From: Prostheceraeus crozeri
Lineage: Eukaryota; Platyhelminthes; Polycladida; Euryleptidae
Direction: 5' to 3'
Length of the DNA stretch: 64,000 nt
Assembly (NCBI GenBank): GCA_907163375.1
Contig: CAJQUW010007783.1
Coordinates: forward strand, 310,001 to 374,000
Positions 11,902 to 23,545 of the stretch are shown here, in pieces. The position numbers and the translations under genes are program-made. Under the pieces are notes generated by a model. It saw only the letters and a list, made by a program, of their open reading frames with translations. It was not told the DNA's origin and did no database searches. The stretch's first letter is position 1. Every line of letters starts with the position of its first letter.

Positions 11902-12152
11902 GCGAATATGCCTCCCTCTCACAATTGCTTCGAACTCTTTGGATTCGATGTCCTCTTTGACAGTGATCTCAAACCGTGGCTACTGGAAGTCAATTTCAGT
12001 CCTGCGCTCAGTTTTGACTGTCCAACGGATTCTCAAGTCAAGAAACGAATGTTGCACGATCTCTGTGACTTGGTCTCCTTCCGAAATGGAGACGTGCTGA
12101 GAGGCGCAAATCAAAGGCCGCGTTCTAATTCTCAACCCTTCAGTCATCGGAG
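11902..12152 (+). CDS. TTLL2: TTLL2-like tubulin polyglutamylase, exon with end of TTL domain
   Basis: TTLL enzymes use ATP to add glutamates to tubulin tails on axonemal and cytoplasmic microtubules. This exon starts after a pyrimidine-rich acceptor (TTTCTTTCTTCAG, AG at 11900-11901) and reads ANMPPSHNCFELFGFDVLFD, then SDLKPWLLEVNFSPALS and FDCPTDSQVKKRMLHDLCDL. The LLEVN segment holds the Glu and Asn that bind the catalytic magnesium ions in TTL domains. The CPTD-x2-VK-x3-LHD block is the best match to TTLL2 among TTLL members. The last ~25 codons are basic and Ser/Arg-rich. The exon ends 12152 at AG|GTGAGT (phase 2). The internal start chosen by a naive gene finder (11908) is not the real start; upstream exons with the nucleotide-binding part were not found in this window. 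Confidence 0.9.
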
Positions 12153-12690
12153 GTGAGTTAAATTCTGAGTGAAAATCAACAAAGGTTGGTTCTCCGGTAT
12201 TGACTTTTTCCAGGCGAAATCATTCTTTCTTTCTTTACTGTCTTATTGCGTTTGACAAGTTGGATTTAGACTGAATGTAACTTGCTTTCAGTTGCTTGGT
12301 GTTAGTGAATCTGGTATTTTACTTTCCAAAATAATAAACACTCAAGCAAAATTAATGTCACTTATATAGTTTGCTATATGAAACTAGAGTAGCCGACATT
12401 TTTCTTCAATACACACATTTCTTCCACAGTACCTGTACGACTCATTGCTATTCTATGCTTTCTAAGTGAGGTCTGTAGTCTAATAATGACATCGGAAATA
12501 TTAATGTCTGTTGACAGTAATGGTAAAATTTTGTAATCGTGGCATTGATTCCCTCTTTGCCATCGAGATGCGTTTAAGTATAATGCTGACATCTCAGTAG
12601 TAGCAGTTTGACTCGACGGTTACTGCTATGTTCTCTTGAGGGGCTGAAGCCATCTGATTGGATTACGCCCACTCTTCAATTGAGGACTTA
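12153..12690. other. start of the 45-kb TTLL2 intron, nothing else seen
   Basis: The GTGAGT donor at 12153 opens the intron that ends at the acceptor 57410-57411. No gene or repeat signature is visible until the tRNA-like segment. Confidence 0.6.
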
Positions 12691-12703
12691 TGGCGCGCTG
12701 TCG

Positions 12704-12778
12704 CTCGTCGATAGCTCAGTTGGCAGAGCGTTGTCTTAGAATGCCGGAGGTCAATGGTTCAAATCCACCAAGACGCCT
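12704..12778 (+). repeat. tRNA-like sequence (SINE head or tRNA pseudogene)
   Basis: The segment has a perfect D arm (TAGCTCAGTTGGCAGAGC) and a B box GGTTCAAATCC at normal spacing, so both internal RNA polymerase III promoter boxes are present. The acceptor stem pairs over only about four positions, and the anticodon stem (TTGTC against GCCGG) does not close. This is not a working tRNA. It is probably a tRNA-derived SINE head; no matching target duplication was found. Confidence 0.55.
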
Positions 12779-15710
12779 TATCTGTGTGTACAGAAGGATT
12801 TTATTTCATCGCTTTTATTGCCATGGTAAATACTTGTTAATTTTTTCTCTTTTTTCTCTTTTCCTCTTTTCCTACTGTTTTTATGATGACATGCATCAGA
12901 TGTTTGTTGTTTTTTGCATTTCATATAATATCAAATATATATATATTTCTCTTGCTTTTTATTATTTAATTATTTATATTTTTGTGCTCGTTTAATTATC
13001 TATTTCATGAAATATTTTGTCCAATAAAGTCATCGTAAAACATGTGATAGAACTCCACCGGCAATAGACCGTCAGTCATGAGATGTTCGAAAAATAGACT
13101 GCCACTTTCTATCTTCTTTTTCTGTTTGTGTAAAGCCTGTCTGATATGTTATGTGTTATATGCACTTCTTCATGTGTCTTCGTGTCTTCCGAGCGTGTCT
13201 TTGACTTCTTCATTAGTGACAATTGCTTCTAATTAATTATTAAGTACCTGTACTATCAATCACGATTTATGTTGTTCATCTTGTTTCCTTTATAGACAGC
13301 AATATTGTATACAGTAGATACAGTATGCCATCTTGTTGAATGTTGAGTCTATATCACTTGTATGCGGGTTAATTGGGCCTATATTGTCAATAATGCTCAT
13401 AATATATTCAATATACTTTATTGGATATCGATATCAACAAAAGATGTATTTAGTATCATGTGAAGTTTTAATCACAAGATAATAAGTAACACTAATAAGC
13501 CGAAATGTAAGTGCTTCATAATATATCGGGTATTTTATAAAACATTTAGGTATTTGAGAGTTTCATAGATGGAACATGCACGAAAAAAGAAGTTTTATTG
13601 AAGCGATGTCCCGTAATGCTTTTTTACACGGGAATGTTGAAGAAGAGACCGCCACTAATAGAACGCCACCTGTATTAGACCGCCTCTCAAGAGAGAGTTG
13701 AAAAATACACGGCCGTGATGGTCTATTACAGGTTTTACTGCATTTTGCTTTTATTATTAACCCATTTGGCGCCATCGTAGCGTTTTCATTACAGCACTTT
13801 TCGGAATCTGCTGTCTTCTCCAGCTAGCGACATATGATACATTATTTTGATTGCCATGCATGATTTATCACTCAGGCAAACTATCGCCAATTCAGAAATT
13901 AGCGCTTTTTGGTGCTTATATTTGATCACGAAATTATACAAAAAACTGCGTATAAAATCTGCTTCTATACTGGAAGACATAGTGGATGAACGTGCACATG
14001 TGATTTACTACCCATGTGATTTGCGCAATCTCATTATTCATAAAATACCGAAAATAGCAATCAATATTTCATCAGATATTCATTCATGACATAAACCGCA
14101 ACGTTTTAGTTACACTGGCGCAATATGATATACAAAATGTCAAATACAACAACAGTGTAAATGAAGTAAACGGTGGTGAGTACTGTCACTTCAAAACTAA
14201 CGTTTATTGATTACTGAAAACGATCGACAATTGCATTGGAATATCGCACTCTTAGTGTCTTCTAAGTGTGTGTAATGCTTGTTGCTATTTTTAGCCTATG
14301 GCTTTCCCGTCACAAAACCAACCAAAGTCCATTGCCATAGCACGTTCCTCAACATTAAACTTGTCGGCTCATGTACGAACGAACGTCAAAGATAGATCAA
14401 ATCTCAAGCATTTCCACTTACAGCTTAATCATAAACATTGCAGGGTGCCAGTTCGCCTGAGCATAGAATACAAAGATGTCCACCGACTCGAAAAACTTCA
14501 ATGCCGTAGACGGTGCGTCTCGCCCCACTAGGGCACGCCAGCGGCTCGAGATGGGCCAAGCTGGTTTAAAATATCTATAAAGGCTAAACTTGAATATATC
14601 AACCTATGTAGCTATCTGAAGACAATACCCAAGCTGCTTCTTACTATGGACTGAAATATGCAATAGGCCTAATGCCGACGATGACGGCATATGACTGTTG
14701 CCAAAGCCTCCAGAAGTAAATGCTTCATCAGACTTCTGAGGTGATGAGTTGAAGATGAGTATATGTGTATCAGAGGTATATGTCTCAAGCGGTGTCTCAG
14801 AGGTTTGTGACATCGTAGGGCAGTGTGAGATTGCAACGAAAGATGATTTGAATGATCATTTCAGTAAACAGAAAAATCAGTCAATAAAATGGCAAATATC
14901 GGTGATTCTCATCTTCGAAAATAGGACAAACATTCTCTGGTTGCATTTCAGGGCAAGAATCTTTATGAGATGCTTGATACGTATCCTAATGGTCTTATCG
15001 ATCTCTTAGTGGCAGAAACCAATTGCTACTTGGTAAAAAAGAACTGTTTAGGCTTACATAATGCTGAACAATCTTAAATGTGTTCATTTCTTACTGTTCT
15101 TTATTGATGTCGAAATTGCGAATTACCGAAGCGTCTCCAACTCTAACTTGATTTTGGAGTCGACGCAGTAAGAGAATCAATTTCTCGACAGGAATTTCGA
15201 AATATAAAAACTTATTTTCATTTCAACGATAACGATTTCACATCAAGCAGCAACGACAGATAGCATAATGCAGGCCTTTGATTCACAGTTTCGACAAATG
15301 CCTCTGAAATGTGATGGAGAGCTTTTATGATGACATATTACTTCGGCAGGAATTGTTGGAGTAATTCATAAGCTACATTTGAAAAAAAACATGCTTTTGT
15401 ATATTTTGACATCATATGACGTCATCGTAACGAAATCGCTACTGCCTTAATTTCTAGGAAATGGTTATTGTAGTGCACTGGTCATCATGCATTATTCTTA
15501 ATTATAACATTCTGAAATACTTAACACCATTTTTATAGAAAATTTGCCGATATTTATTTAGGCGGTCTTAAATGGGTTAAGAACTTACAAGCGAGGAAAT
15601 AAAGTTTTTTACAGTACTCTTGAGTAAATCAGCATTTCAAACACTAGTCTGGCCTTATGCAACTGGCTCAACTATTGAAAAACGATCTTATCTTTCATGT
15701 GTTTCATCTT
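12779..15710. other. intronic DNA, no confident feature (2.9 kb)
   Basis: AT-rich, with a short AT microsatellite near 12930-12960. A small GC-richer patch at 14475-14579 could encode a 34-residue peptide starting MSTDSKNFNAVDGASRPTR, but nothing supports its expression. Frames at 13847-14089 and 14749-15009 show no recognisable motif. Confidence 0.5.
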
Positions 15711-17515
15711 TCAAACCATTCCCACATACAAACGGCCATCATCAGCTTTCGTAGTACCATATAAGAGGAATTCAGATGCTTGTTGTGGTTCATTGTCTGT
15801 GTAGAATGGTCCTCCATTAGTCTTATTTATCCAAGCACAGTTTAACTCATAACGCAGCCAGCGACAGAATCCTTTTGCTCCAAGAAGCATCATGAATCCG
15901 GTGGTATGACCACATCGCTTTGGTCTTTCATAGTTTATTAAGAAATGATTTTGAGTTGTGATATAACCATTCATTTTAAAAACTTGCATTTTGCTGCTTT
16001 TCAGTGCTGAAATGTTCCAAGGATGAGCATAGATAAGGTTATCAGCTGTAAACCATGCATCATTATCTTTCATTCGACCACTCACTGACATTCGGAAATT
16101 GAGAGTGACAGCTTCTTTGCTTCTCTGATCCAAGAGCACCAATTTGACAGTATGAAAGGGAGATGGGAACACCTCCATCAGAGGACTTTTGTAGCTGTTG
16201 GTGTTGGTCTCAACGGTTTTCGTATCTTGCTGTATGATGTTTGAAGTGCTCTTAACCGAGTTCTTAACAAGAGGAGGCTTTCTTTACCGGCTTCAACTCT
16301 TCGATAAAGCGGACAAGATGATCTGACTGCATTTGTATCATGACATGACCTGTACAAGACACATGAGCCGTTGTCAAAAGCACGAAGCGCTGATGCGTGA
16401 AAGTGGGAGGCTTGTCGAATGCAGAAATCTTTCTTGGAGAGGTTGTTGCGTGAAGGATGAATGATTTGTACACAGGCTGGTACACAAGATTCACATAGTG
16501 CTACAGTGCACACTGTTATGCTAATTCACAATTTATTTATTTATTTATTTGTTTATTGAAGAGGTAACTACAAAGGGACCACTGGTTGCGAATAACACTT
16601 ATGTGTAGCCTGAATATTAAAATACTTTACAAAACTGTGATAAGTCAATCAAAGAAAGTTTTTTTTTAAACACCAGTACACTGTTCGATTGAATGACATT
16701 ATTTGGTAATGAATTCCATACTCGATACACACGTTGACTGAAAAATGATGATGTGCGTTGCATTGGGGACGGCTATTTGCTGTAAATTTCAGTGAATTCC
16801 CACGAGAAGTCATGTTATGAGAAATAAAAGTAGAAAAATTGTCTAAAGGTAAATCAATAACTCTATGAACCATTTTGTAAACCAAAATCAAATCGAATAT
16901 CAATCGTCTCAGCTCGAGTGACTGCAGGTCTAGAATTTGCAAACGATGATGATAATCGATGAATGGCAGTTTCGCTCTATAGCATACATTCCTGGTGAAA
17001 TACTTTTGCACCTTCTCTATAATCCTGATATCCTTGACAAGGTAGGGACATCAAACTTGCGTGCAGAACTCCAGTAGATGTCTGACGTATGTGGAATAGG
17101 CCTTCATTAAGATGTAAGGATCGTTGGAGATGAAAGATTTCAAAATTAAATACGCTCTCGACATTGCTTTTGATGATATATACCGACAATGTGCAGAAAA
17201 TTTCAGGTTTGAAGAGAAAATAACTCCAGTGTCACGAATTTCAGAAACAATCAATGCTGTTGTCACATAGTTCATAACTGCTTATATGAGTAGGACCGAA
17301 TGACATAACTCTCGTTTTAGAACTAGATATACGGAGCTGCATTTACGAAGACCAACGACCTAATTCAGCCAAAGAATTTCTCAGGCATGAGAAAGTTCCT
17401 CTTCGATTGATTTGGTGTACCTTCAAGTCATCGGCGAAGAGACGCATTCCGCAATCAGACGAAATGGTAACCGTGATTTTAATTTGATTCGCGATTTAAT
17501 ATGATAATCATGCAT
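15711..17515 (-). pseudogene. broken paralogue of the nested secreted-protein gene, split by a LINE
   Basis: The minus strand matches the intact gene at 21377-22270. The 5' end is at about 17515-17499: ATG then HDYHIK against HGYRMR. It is interrupted by a LINE (16536-17486) in the signal-peptide codons and resumes at 16535 with the LCESCVPACVQIIHPSRNN region. A net loss of 34 bp near 16240-16260 relative to the intact copy removes the linker and shifts frame, so the rest is read in another frame (16178-15711, 155 codons, ending GRLYVGMV). The two breaks rule out a normal product. The N-terminal and middle parts are ~95% identical in protein to the intact copy, but the last ~93 residues only about 60%. 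Both lie antisense within the TTLL2 intron. Confidence 0.85.
16524..17498 (-). mobile_element. 5'-truncated CR1/Jockey-type LINE inside the pseudogene
   Basis: Minus-strand fragments read MRLFADDLKVHQIEEELS (end of the reverse transcriptase YADD block), TGVIFSSNLKFSAHCRYIS, SRAYLILKSFISNDPYILMK and YHHRLQILDLQSLELRRLIF, the usual thumb and C-terminal order for CR1/Jockey-group LINEs. The 3' end is a short AAAT-repeat tail (TTTATTTATTTATTTG on the plus strand, 16532-16550). Diverged 12-bp flanks, ATTCACAATTTA (16524-16535) and ATTCGCGATTTA (17487-17498), match at 10 of 12 positions and look like an aged target duplication. Several frame changes and the missing endonuclease and palm make it inactive. 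Confidence 0.85.
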
Positions 17516-19904
17516 GTCCATTGCAAGGTGCAGAATCACAATTTATGAAGTCTACGTGTGTATTAATATATATTTTTACCAATAGTAGGTTTTCACTGCT
17601 ATCAGAATCGTAAAATGCTCTCCACTATTTTCAAGGATGTGAGTTGCAATAGGGAAACTATGCGATACATAGACACAAAAATAATGCATGTTGTGCCTAT
17701 TGCTCATGAAGAGTCGAGAAATTGCTTCTTACTTATGTAATTGGGTTTCCATTGTCTGAGAGGCTAATAACGTAATTGCAAATTTATCAATGCAATTTGA
17801 TTAGAACGTTGTAGTAGCAATCTACTGGTACTTTCCATTATAAACCTCGGCAGCGGAGGTTTTAGTTAATAGTCTATTATTATTTGTCTGGTAAGAAACT
17901 TCAGCATCAAGTCAGTCGAATAACCGGAGACCGGCATGTATTGAAGTGAATTTAAGGAAGTTGTTGTTCAAATGTCCTTCAATTAATAGAAGAATGCAGG
18001 ATCGATGCTTCACATGCAGTACAAATGATACAACGATGGATATAATTATGTCTTGATACATCAAAACATAATTTTTTTTTGTACGGGGGTTAAATCTTCC
18101 CTTCACTAACAAAATGTGGAAGATGATTTTCTCACTGATTAGGGTAAGGGGATTTATTTGCGCTTAGATTACGCTTAGATCAGCGCTTCCAAAAGACAGA
18201 GTCACTGATGAATTAGAAGTCAAAATCTCAAACCTTGATTACTACGGAATATTCATGATAACAACGCCTGTTTGACAGATGACTCCTCGTTTCCCCATAA
18301 TTGCGGAAATTTAACTTGCTTGTTAGTTACACAGGGTTGAAGTCGGCCTGGATTTTGACGGCCGGTGTATTCGAGGTCAGCCGTTCGGGCATGGAGCGGC
18401 AGCCGGTCCCAACCTTGATAGCACAATCAATATGCTGCTTCAAGCATAAGTGGTACTTGTTATTTTTACCGGTGTTTGGTTTTCGACCAATACCCGGCCA
18501 AAGAACCTTTTTCTCTGACCAGGAATGTAACTCGGTTCTGTAAAGTGTGAAGGCGAGCATTGTGCGCAGGTCCACTTGAATTAGAGACGATAGCGTGAAG
18601 TGTAGCGATGTCTGCAGCTTGATCTGACTTCGTCTGTTTACGCATTATTGTTACTCATGTGTTCATTGTTCTCTCTCCCTCTTCGTCTCATCCACTGCTA
18701 TTTGAAATCTTCCCACGACCACTGCCCTACCACACCCTTTTTAGGATAAATATATTAGTGTAAATGAGGTGGCCTGCTCATTATCACTCCACGAGTTGTC
18801 ACGATAGTTTTTTATTAGTAGTTCAAGACACTGACGTTACTGACACTTCAAGTTATCGTCTCTAATTCAAAAAGTACCTGCTCGATTTGCATAAATTTTG
18901 GCATGCATGTAGAAAATATCCTTACCTAAAGTTTTGTGACGATTTACTCACTTTTACTTATTGACAAATTTGAAAACGTGGGGGAGATAATCCACAAGTA
19001 CAGTTAGTGCTCCTCAACATTCCAGTTAATTTATTGCAAGCTATTACAGTTATTTCAATCTGATGTCAATCGATCTCTAAATCTATTTGCAAAAAACAGC
19101 CCAGACCACTATTTTGATAGCGAAGGAAACATGCATGATGTCGAGTAACTAAACTTTGCCCATCTTTACCAAGAAATTTGTAATACGAACCAAAAAGGTT
19201 GTCTAGACCACCTCACACTAAACAACTGATCAATGAAGAAATTGTACACAAGGTTTGGCTATGATGTCTGCTGTCAGTATTACTCTTCTCTTCAAAGCCA
19301 ATATTTTCAGAAACAGTAACCTGTCTTAACTGTTGCGACAAGAATGGAGAGTGGTGATAAATATTCCATGTCGTTGATACTAATCAAGAAATTTTGGTAG
19401 CGTCTTTCATATTGCAATCATGCTGCAAGCGGAACCGGATCAGTTCTTGCGGCGAATCAACATGTCACGATAGACAAGTACCTCCGAAATTTGCTATCAT
19501 AGAGAATTTTGACGTCAGCAAGATAATCTCCACTCTATAAACCGACGTAATTTCTTCCGGACATTGCATGAGCCGTTCCGAAATTGCAGACAACTATGAA
19601 TGTTGTCAAGGGAGACGATGTGAAAGTTCTGTAAGATTTGACTCTTCAAGTCCACTTCCTGTCATAATTTTTTCCTGATCCATTCAACATCACACACGAT
19701 AGATGACTATCATATCCAAATGTCTGTGAACATTTTCAAGGAGTTCTAGAAGGATGCAGATCCGAGCTCATAAAATTGCAAACAGATGATTCACCTCGAA
19801 ACATAGTGTGAAGAATGCGGTCAGGACAGTTTAGATCACAGAATTAGACAGGTCGTCTCTTCTTCTGTTTGACTAGAAGGGAAGCATTGGAACATGTAAC
19901 GTTA
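17516..19904. other. intronic DNA, nothing recognised (2.4 kb)
   Basis: Overlapping open frames at 18301-18543 (+) and 18327-18575 (-) lie in a GC-richer patch but match nothing I know. The 18350-18550 patch could be an unrecognised repeat. Confidence 0.5.
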
Positions 19905-20132
19905 ATGATATGCACAATCTGCTAACATAGTACCATAGCAATCGAACAATGAGCAGCCAGCTCAGCATTAAACACGCCAAATTGCACGAAGTTTCAGTGA
20001 CTGCTATCAACCGAATTACACTTCAAAGAGACACAGACAATGTCAAGCTCTACAGAGAAGCTTGTGAACGCTTTTTGTGCGCCTAACTTTTTAAGTAATG
20101 ATCGGAAGGATCAACATTATGGAGAAAACTTT
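19905..20132. repeat. dispersed repeat, copy 1 (partner at 57848-58075)
   Basis: About 230 bp alignable with 57848-58075 in the same orientation. Shared blocks include CACAATCTGCTAACA, CAGCAGCCAG-like sequence, ACACGCCAA and GAGAAGCTTGTGAAC, with small indels throughout. No terminal repeats or coding potential are evident. The type is unknown: it could be a non-coding part of a decayed transposon. Confidence 0.6.
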
Positions 20133-21376
20133 TGCGCAACGATCTGAATTATTGAAATTTGAAGGAATCGTGGCGATCAGAGCATTTTGAAGGAATTCAC
20201 AGCAATCCGCAAGCGGTACACGACTATTTTTCCTATTTCTGTAAGGCATTAAATGGTTTTCTCCACTTAATAAGTTCCTGTATGTGCCATCGTTTTGAAT
20301 CAGTTTGCAATTCTAGCAAAGTGGCACGCTTAAACAGTCTAATTCTGTGGTTTAGATGGCTTACTACTGTATATTAGGGTCACGAATGTGTTTCCGGAAG
20401 TGCATCAATACTGAGTCGATCAGATTCAAGGATCCTGTGAGGGCCACGTATGTAATTCACGCATATATAGACCATGAAAGTTGGCGTTGAGATCACATAC
20501 ACAATAATATTCAAAACGAAACTCTAAAACGTTTTCGGGCGCAATGGATGGTTATCCGCCGACTGCGACTGGCCGGCTCGGCGAAATGAGGAATTGCCTT
20601 TTTAGACCACCTTTTTCTAGGTCCCTCCCTATCTAAGGACAGGCGGGGCATGTCACCTGGTTACTACAGCTGGACCTCACCACAGAACATCCCCTACTCA
20701 GCATTGCGACCATCGCTTGCGTGCAGAGATCCAACTACCAGCTTCCAGTTTACCACAGCTACTGGCGTCGTCGTAGACTGTCGCCGAAAGAGAAAAAGTT
20801 ATGCATGAAAATATCAAATTTGATCTTCAAGATATGGGTAAATAAATAAATAGCATTCTAAGTTTTCCCATGCGAAGGGTAAATCTGATGTAGCAAAGTG
20901 TCATCTTACGCAAAAGAAAACTGCAGACAAAGATAAACATCTGGATGGGCCAATCTGTGTTCAGCACCAGCTAACTTCCAAATGTCTTTACAAATGTCAG
21001 AGAAGCAATTTCTTGATTCGATTGCGACATGTTGAACATGAAAGATATCTTCATGTTTGTTATATCAGTAGATTGAAATTCAATTATCACTCGTAAGTTT
21101 GGTGACCTTGTTGCCGCGGAATCACCTGATAGTGATCAGGATGGCTTTTAGCGATGAGAAACAATTGATTCGTTGTACGTCGATACGAGAGTTTTCAAGC
21201 TCATTTTTTCAAATAAATTGAAAATAGAACAGTCACTCCCTTCTATTCACGACTTTTATCGCAAAAATACAAAGATTAAAATGAAAAGGTAGATGTCTCA
21301 GATGTTTAACACAATGAGGCGGGTACAGTTATCAATGTTGGTCGTACGATATTGGATTTCATATGCATTTCATCTT
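20133..21376. other. intronic DNA with an unidentified GC-rich patch
   Basis: 20540-20790 is noticeably richer in G+C than its surroundings (e.g. CGACTGGCCGGCTCGG, CTCCCTATCTAAGGACAGGC) and may be a repeat of foreign origin. I found no ends or coding motif. The remainder is ordinary AT-rich sequence. Confidence 0.4.
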
Positions 21377-22270
21377 TCAAGCAATGCGGACATAGAAATT
21401 GCCATCATCAGCTTTAGTAGCACCATATAAGCGGAATTCAGATGCTTGTTGTGGTTCTTTGTATCCGTAGAATGGTCCTCCGTTAATCCTATTTATCCAA
21501 GCATAGTTTAAGTTATAACGCATCCAGTGACAGTATCCTCTCGCTCCAAGAACCATCATGAATCCGGTATCGTGACATTGCACATTTCTTGTATATTTTA
21601 TCAGGAAATGATTTTTACTTTTGATATCACTTTCCAGAGTAAAAGATTCACCTTTAAGGCTTTTTAATGCTGAAATGTTCCAAGGATGAGCATAGATAAG
21701 GTTATCAGCTGTAAACCATGCATCATTATCTTTCATTCGACCACTCGCTGACATTCGGAAATTGAGAGTGACAGCTTCTTTGTTTCTCTGATCCAAGAGC
21801 ACCAATTTGATAGTATGAAAAGGAGATGGGAACACCTCCATCAGAGGACTTTTGTAGCTGTTGGTGTTGGTCTCAACGGTTTTCGTATCTTGCTGTGTGA
21901 TGTTTGAAGTGCTGCTGGTGATCAGCGAATAAGGACGTTGAAGACGATCAGACCGAGTTCTTAACAAGAGGAGGCCTTCTTTACCGGCTTCAACTCTTCG
22001 ATAAAGCGGACAAGATGATCTGACTGCATTTGTATCATTACATGACCTGTACAAGACACATGAGCCGTTGTCAAAAGCACGAAGCGCTGATGCGTGAAAG
22101 TGGGAGGCTTGTCGAATGCAGAAATCTTTCTTGGAGAGGTTGTTGCGTGAAGGATGAATGATTTGTACAGAGGCTGGTACACAAGATTCACACAATATAA
22201 TAATGCTGAGAAACCAAATCATTTGAAGCCTCATACGATAACCATGCATCTCAAAGGTGCAGAATGACAA
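21377..22270 (-). CDS. unrecognised secreted protein, single-exon gene nested in TTLL2 intron
   Basis: I do not recognise the family. The 297-codon frame may start at M1 or, better, at M8 (22249): MHGYRMRLQMIWFLSIIILC gives a normal signal peptide (basic n-region, hydrophobic core) with cleavage near ESCVPA. The mature protein has a Cys-rich N-terminal part (C51, C71, C77, C87), a Ser/Thr/Asn-rich linker at about 117-140, and a C-terminal domain (about 150-297) rich in aromatic residues with C232 and C247. N-glycosylation sequons are NDT (78), NIT (123) and NIS (198). It runs antisense to TTLL2, has no visible intron, and has a broken paralogue 4.7 kb away. It is probably extracellular. Lack of introns fits either a retrogene or a naturally single-exon gene. 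Coding is supported by preservation against the diverged paralogue. Confidence 0.8.
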   Translation of the reverse strand: MSFCTFEMHGYRMRLQMIWFLSIIILCESCVPASVQIIHPSRNNLSKKDFCIRQASHFHASALRAFDNGSCVLYRSCNDTNAVRSSCPLYRRVEAGKEGLLLLRTRSDRLQRPYSLITSSTSNITQQDTKTVETNTNSYKSPLMEVFPSPFHTIKLVLLDQRNKEAVTLNFRMSASGRMKDNDAWFTADNLIYAHPWNISALKSLKGESFTLESDIKSKNHFLIKYTRNVQCHDTGFMMVLGARGYCHWMRYNLNYAWINRINGGPFYGYKEPQQASEFRLYGATKADDGNFYVRIA

Positions 22271-23289
22271 TTTATCAAATGTGTGCCAGCATGGAGAAGA
22301 ATGCGTTTTACTTCCAATTTGATAATGAAATTAGTTACAGTAGAGAGGACAAGATATTGAGCATTGCATATACAAATGAAGAGATGAAGACAAATGCAAT
22401 TGCTTAATGCACATGTACTTGAATGTCTGATATCGCTACAGCTGGCTTAATAATTAATTGGGCAGATATATCAGGAATCAAAGCAGCTTAAGCAGAATAG
22501 TAGAATGTGATCATCTGAGAGATATAGAGAGATATGTGAGAGAGAATGAAGGTTCAATAGAGATGAAGGATAATGAGAAAAGCACGTGCTAGGCCCACCA
22601 CTGAACGGTTACACGCAAGAGGTGGTTGATATTTGGGGCTAGGCCATGTATTGGTTAACTGCAGTACCTTTTGTAGCCGATCTATGCTCTGAAACGCAAT
22701 AGGACAATGCTGTTCATTGTCTTTGCGTAGAACAGTCTAAGACAGAAATTTGCGGGCTTTGCCCAATTTGTTGAGAATTGTTTTACCACCGAATGCGTTT
22801 TCTGATAAATCGGTTTCAGAAAGATCTGGAACGAAGTCCGAGGAGAATTCATTTCATAGTATTTTTACAGTGCATCCAGAAACAATGCCATCTCGTGAAT
22901 AGGCTTCCGTGATTCAACAATTTCCACATATGAAGCTAGACATTAGACCGTCAAATTTGGAGTTGAAATGACCATTAAACACTTATTAGTATAGATGGTT
23001 AGTGTTGTTGTTTAAAACCCGTCGCGCTTGTTTCAGATCAGCAATTAATACATGTCCTCTGATAAATACTGCACCTCTGCTATCAAGAAAGTGACTGTGT
23101 GTAGTGCATGTATCTCCCATTAAGCTAGAACAATAAGGAAATAGTTATCAAACGTCACTAGAATACTGAATGGTATGAATGAAGGACGAATTTTATTATA
23201 AAAGGCATGACTTTTCACAAAACTTCAAGGCCTTTTCACAATAATGGATAGTAGAAAATGATCGCAAAAACGGTAAAAAAACGTTGTAG
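22271..23289. other. upstream flank of the nested gene, no feature identified
   Basis: The promoter of the nested minus-strand gene should lie at its left edge, but I see no convincing TATA box or initiator. A GAGAGATATA-rich purine patch occurs around 22508-22570. Confidence 0.4.
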
Positions 23290-23545
23290 TCATTCACGTG
23301 AGAAAGGAGTCTTTAGCAGCGACTTTGAAGAGAGTTAGAGTTCCTTAAAAGGTGACGGAAGACAGGAGACTGTTCCACACTTGAGGCTTTTACGGAGAAG
23401 AGTCTACTGGAGACCGTTATTAGACGTGTTCTTGGCCCAACAAGTGAGTTCGTAGAAGTGGATCTTAGGAGAGAGCGATGTGCAAGTGAGCTGACAGGAA
23501 CAAGCAGCTCACTGAGGTACTCAGGAACAATATATTTCACTGTTT
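23290..23545 (-). mobile_element. LINE 3'-end coding fragment
   Basis: Minus-strand reading gives PEYLSELLVPVSSLAHRSLL, then LVGPRTRLITVSSRLFSVKA and RHLLRNSNSLQSRC. The order YL-x2-L-x(7)-LRS ... VPR-R-x4-GDR-x-FSV-x-AP-x-WN-LP ... SL-x2-F-K is the classic extreme C terminus of CR1/L2/Jockey-group LINE ORF2 proteins, here decayed. The 3' tail is to the left and was not delimited. Confidence 0.7.

Noticed and set aside
12704-12778. Functional tRNA gene
   Set aside because: Both promoter boxes are good, but the anticodon stem does not pair and the acceptor stem is mostly mismatched.
14475-14579. 34-codon frame MSTDSKNF... as a small gene or TTLL2 exon
   Set aside because: Codon-like and GC-richer, but no acceptor/donor pair fits the TTLL2 phases and the exons on either side already join in phase.
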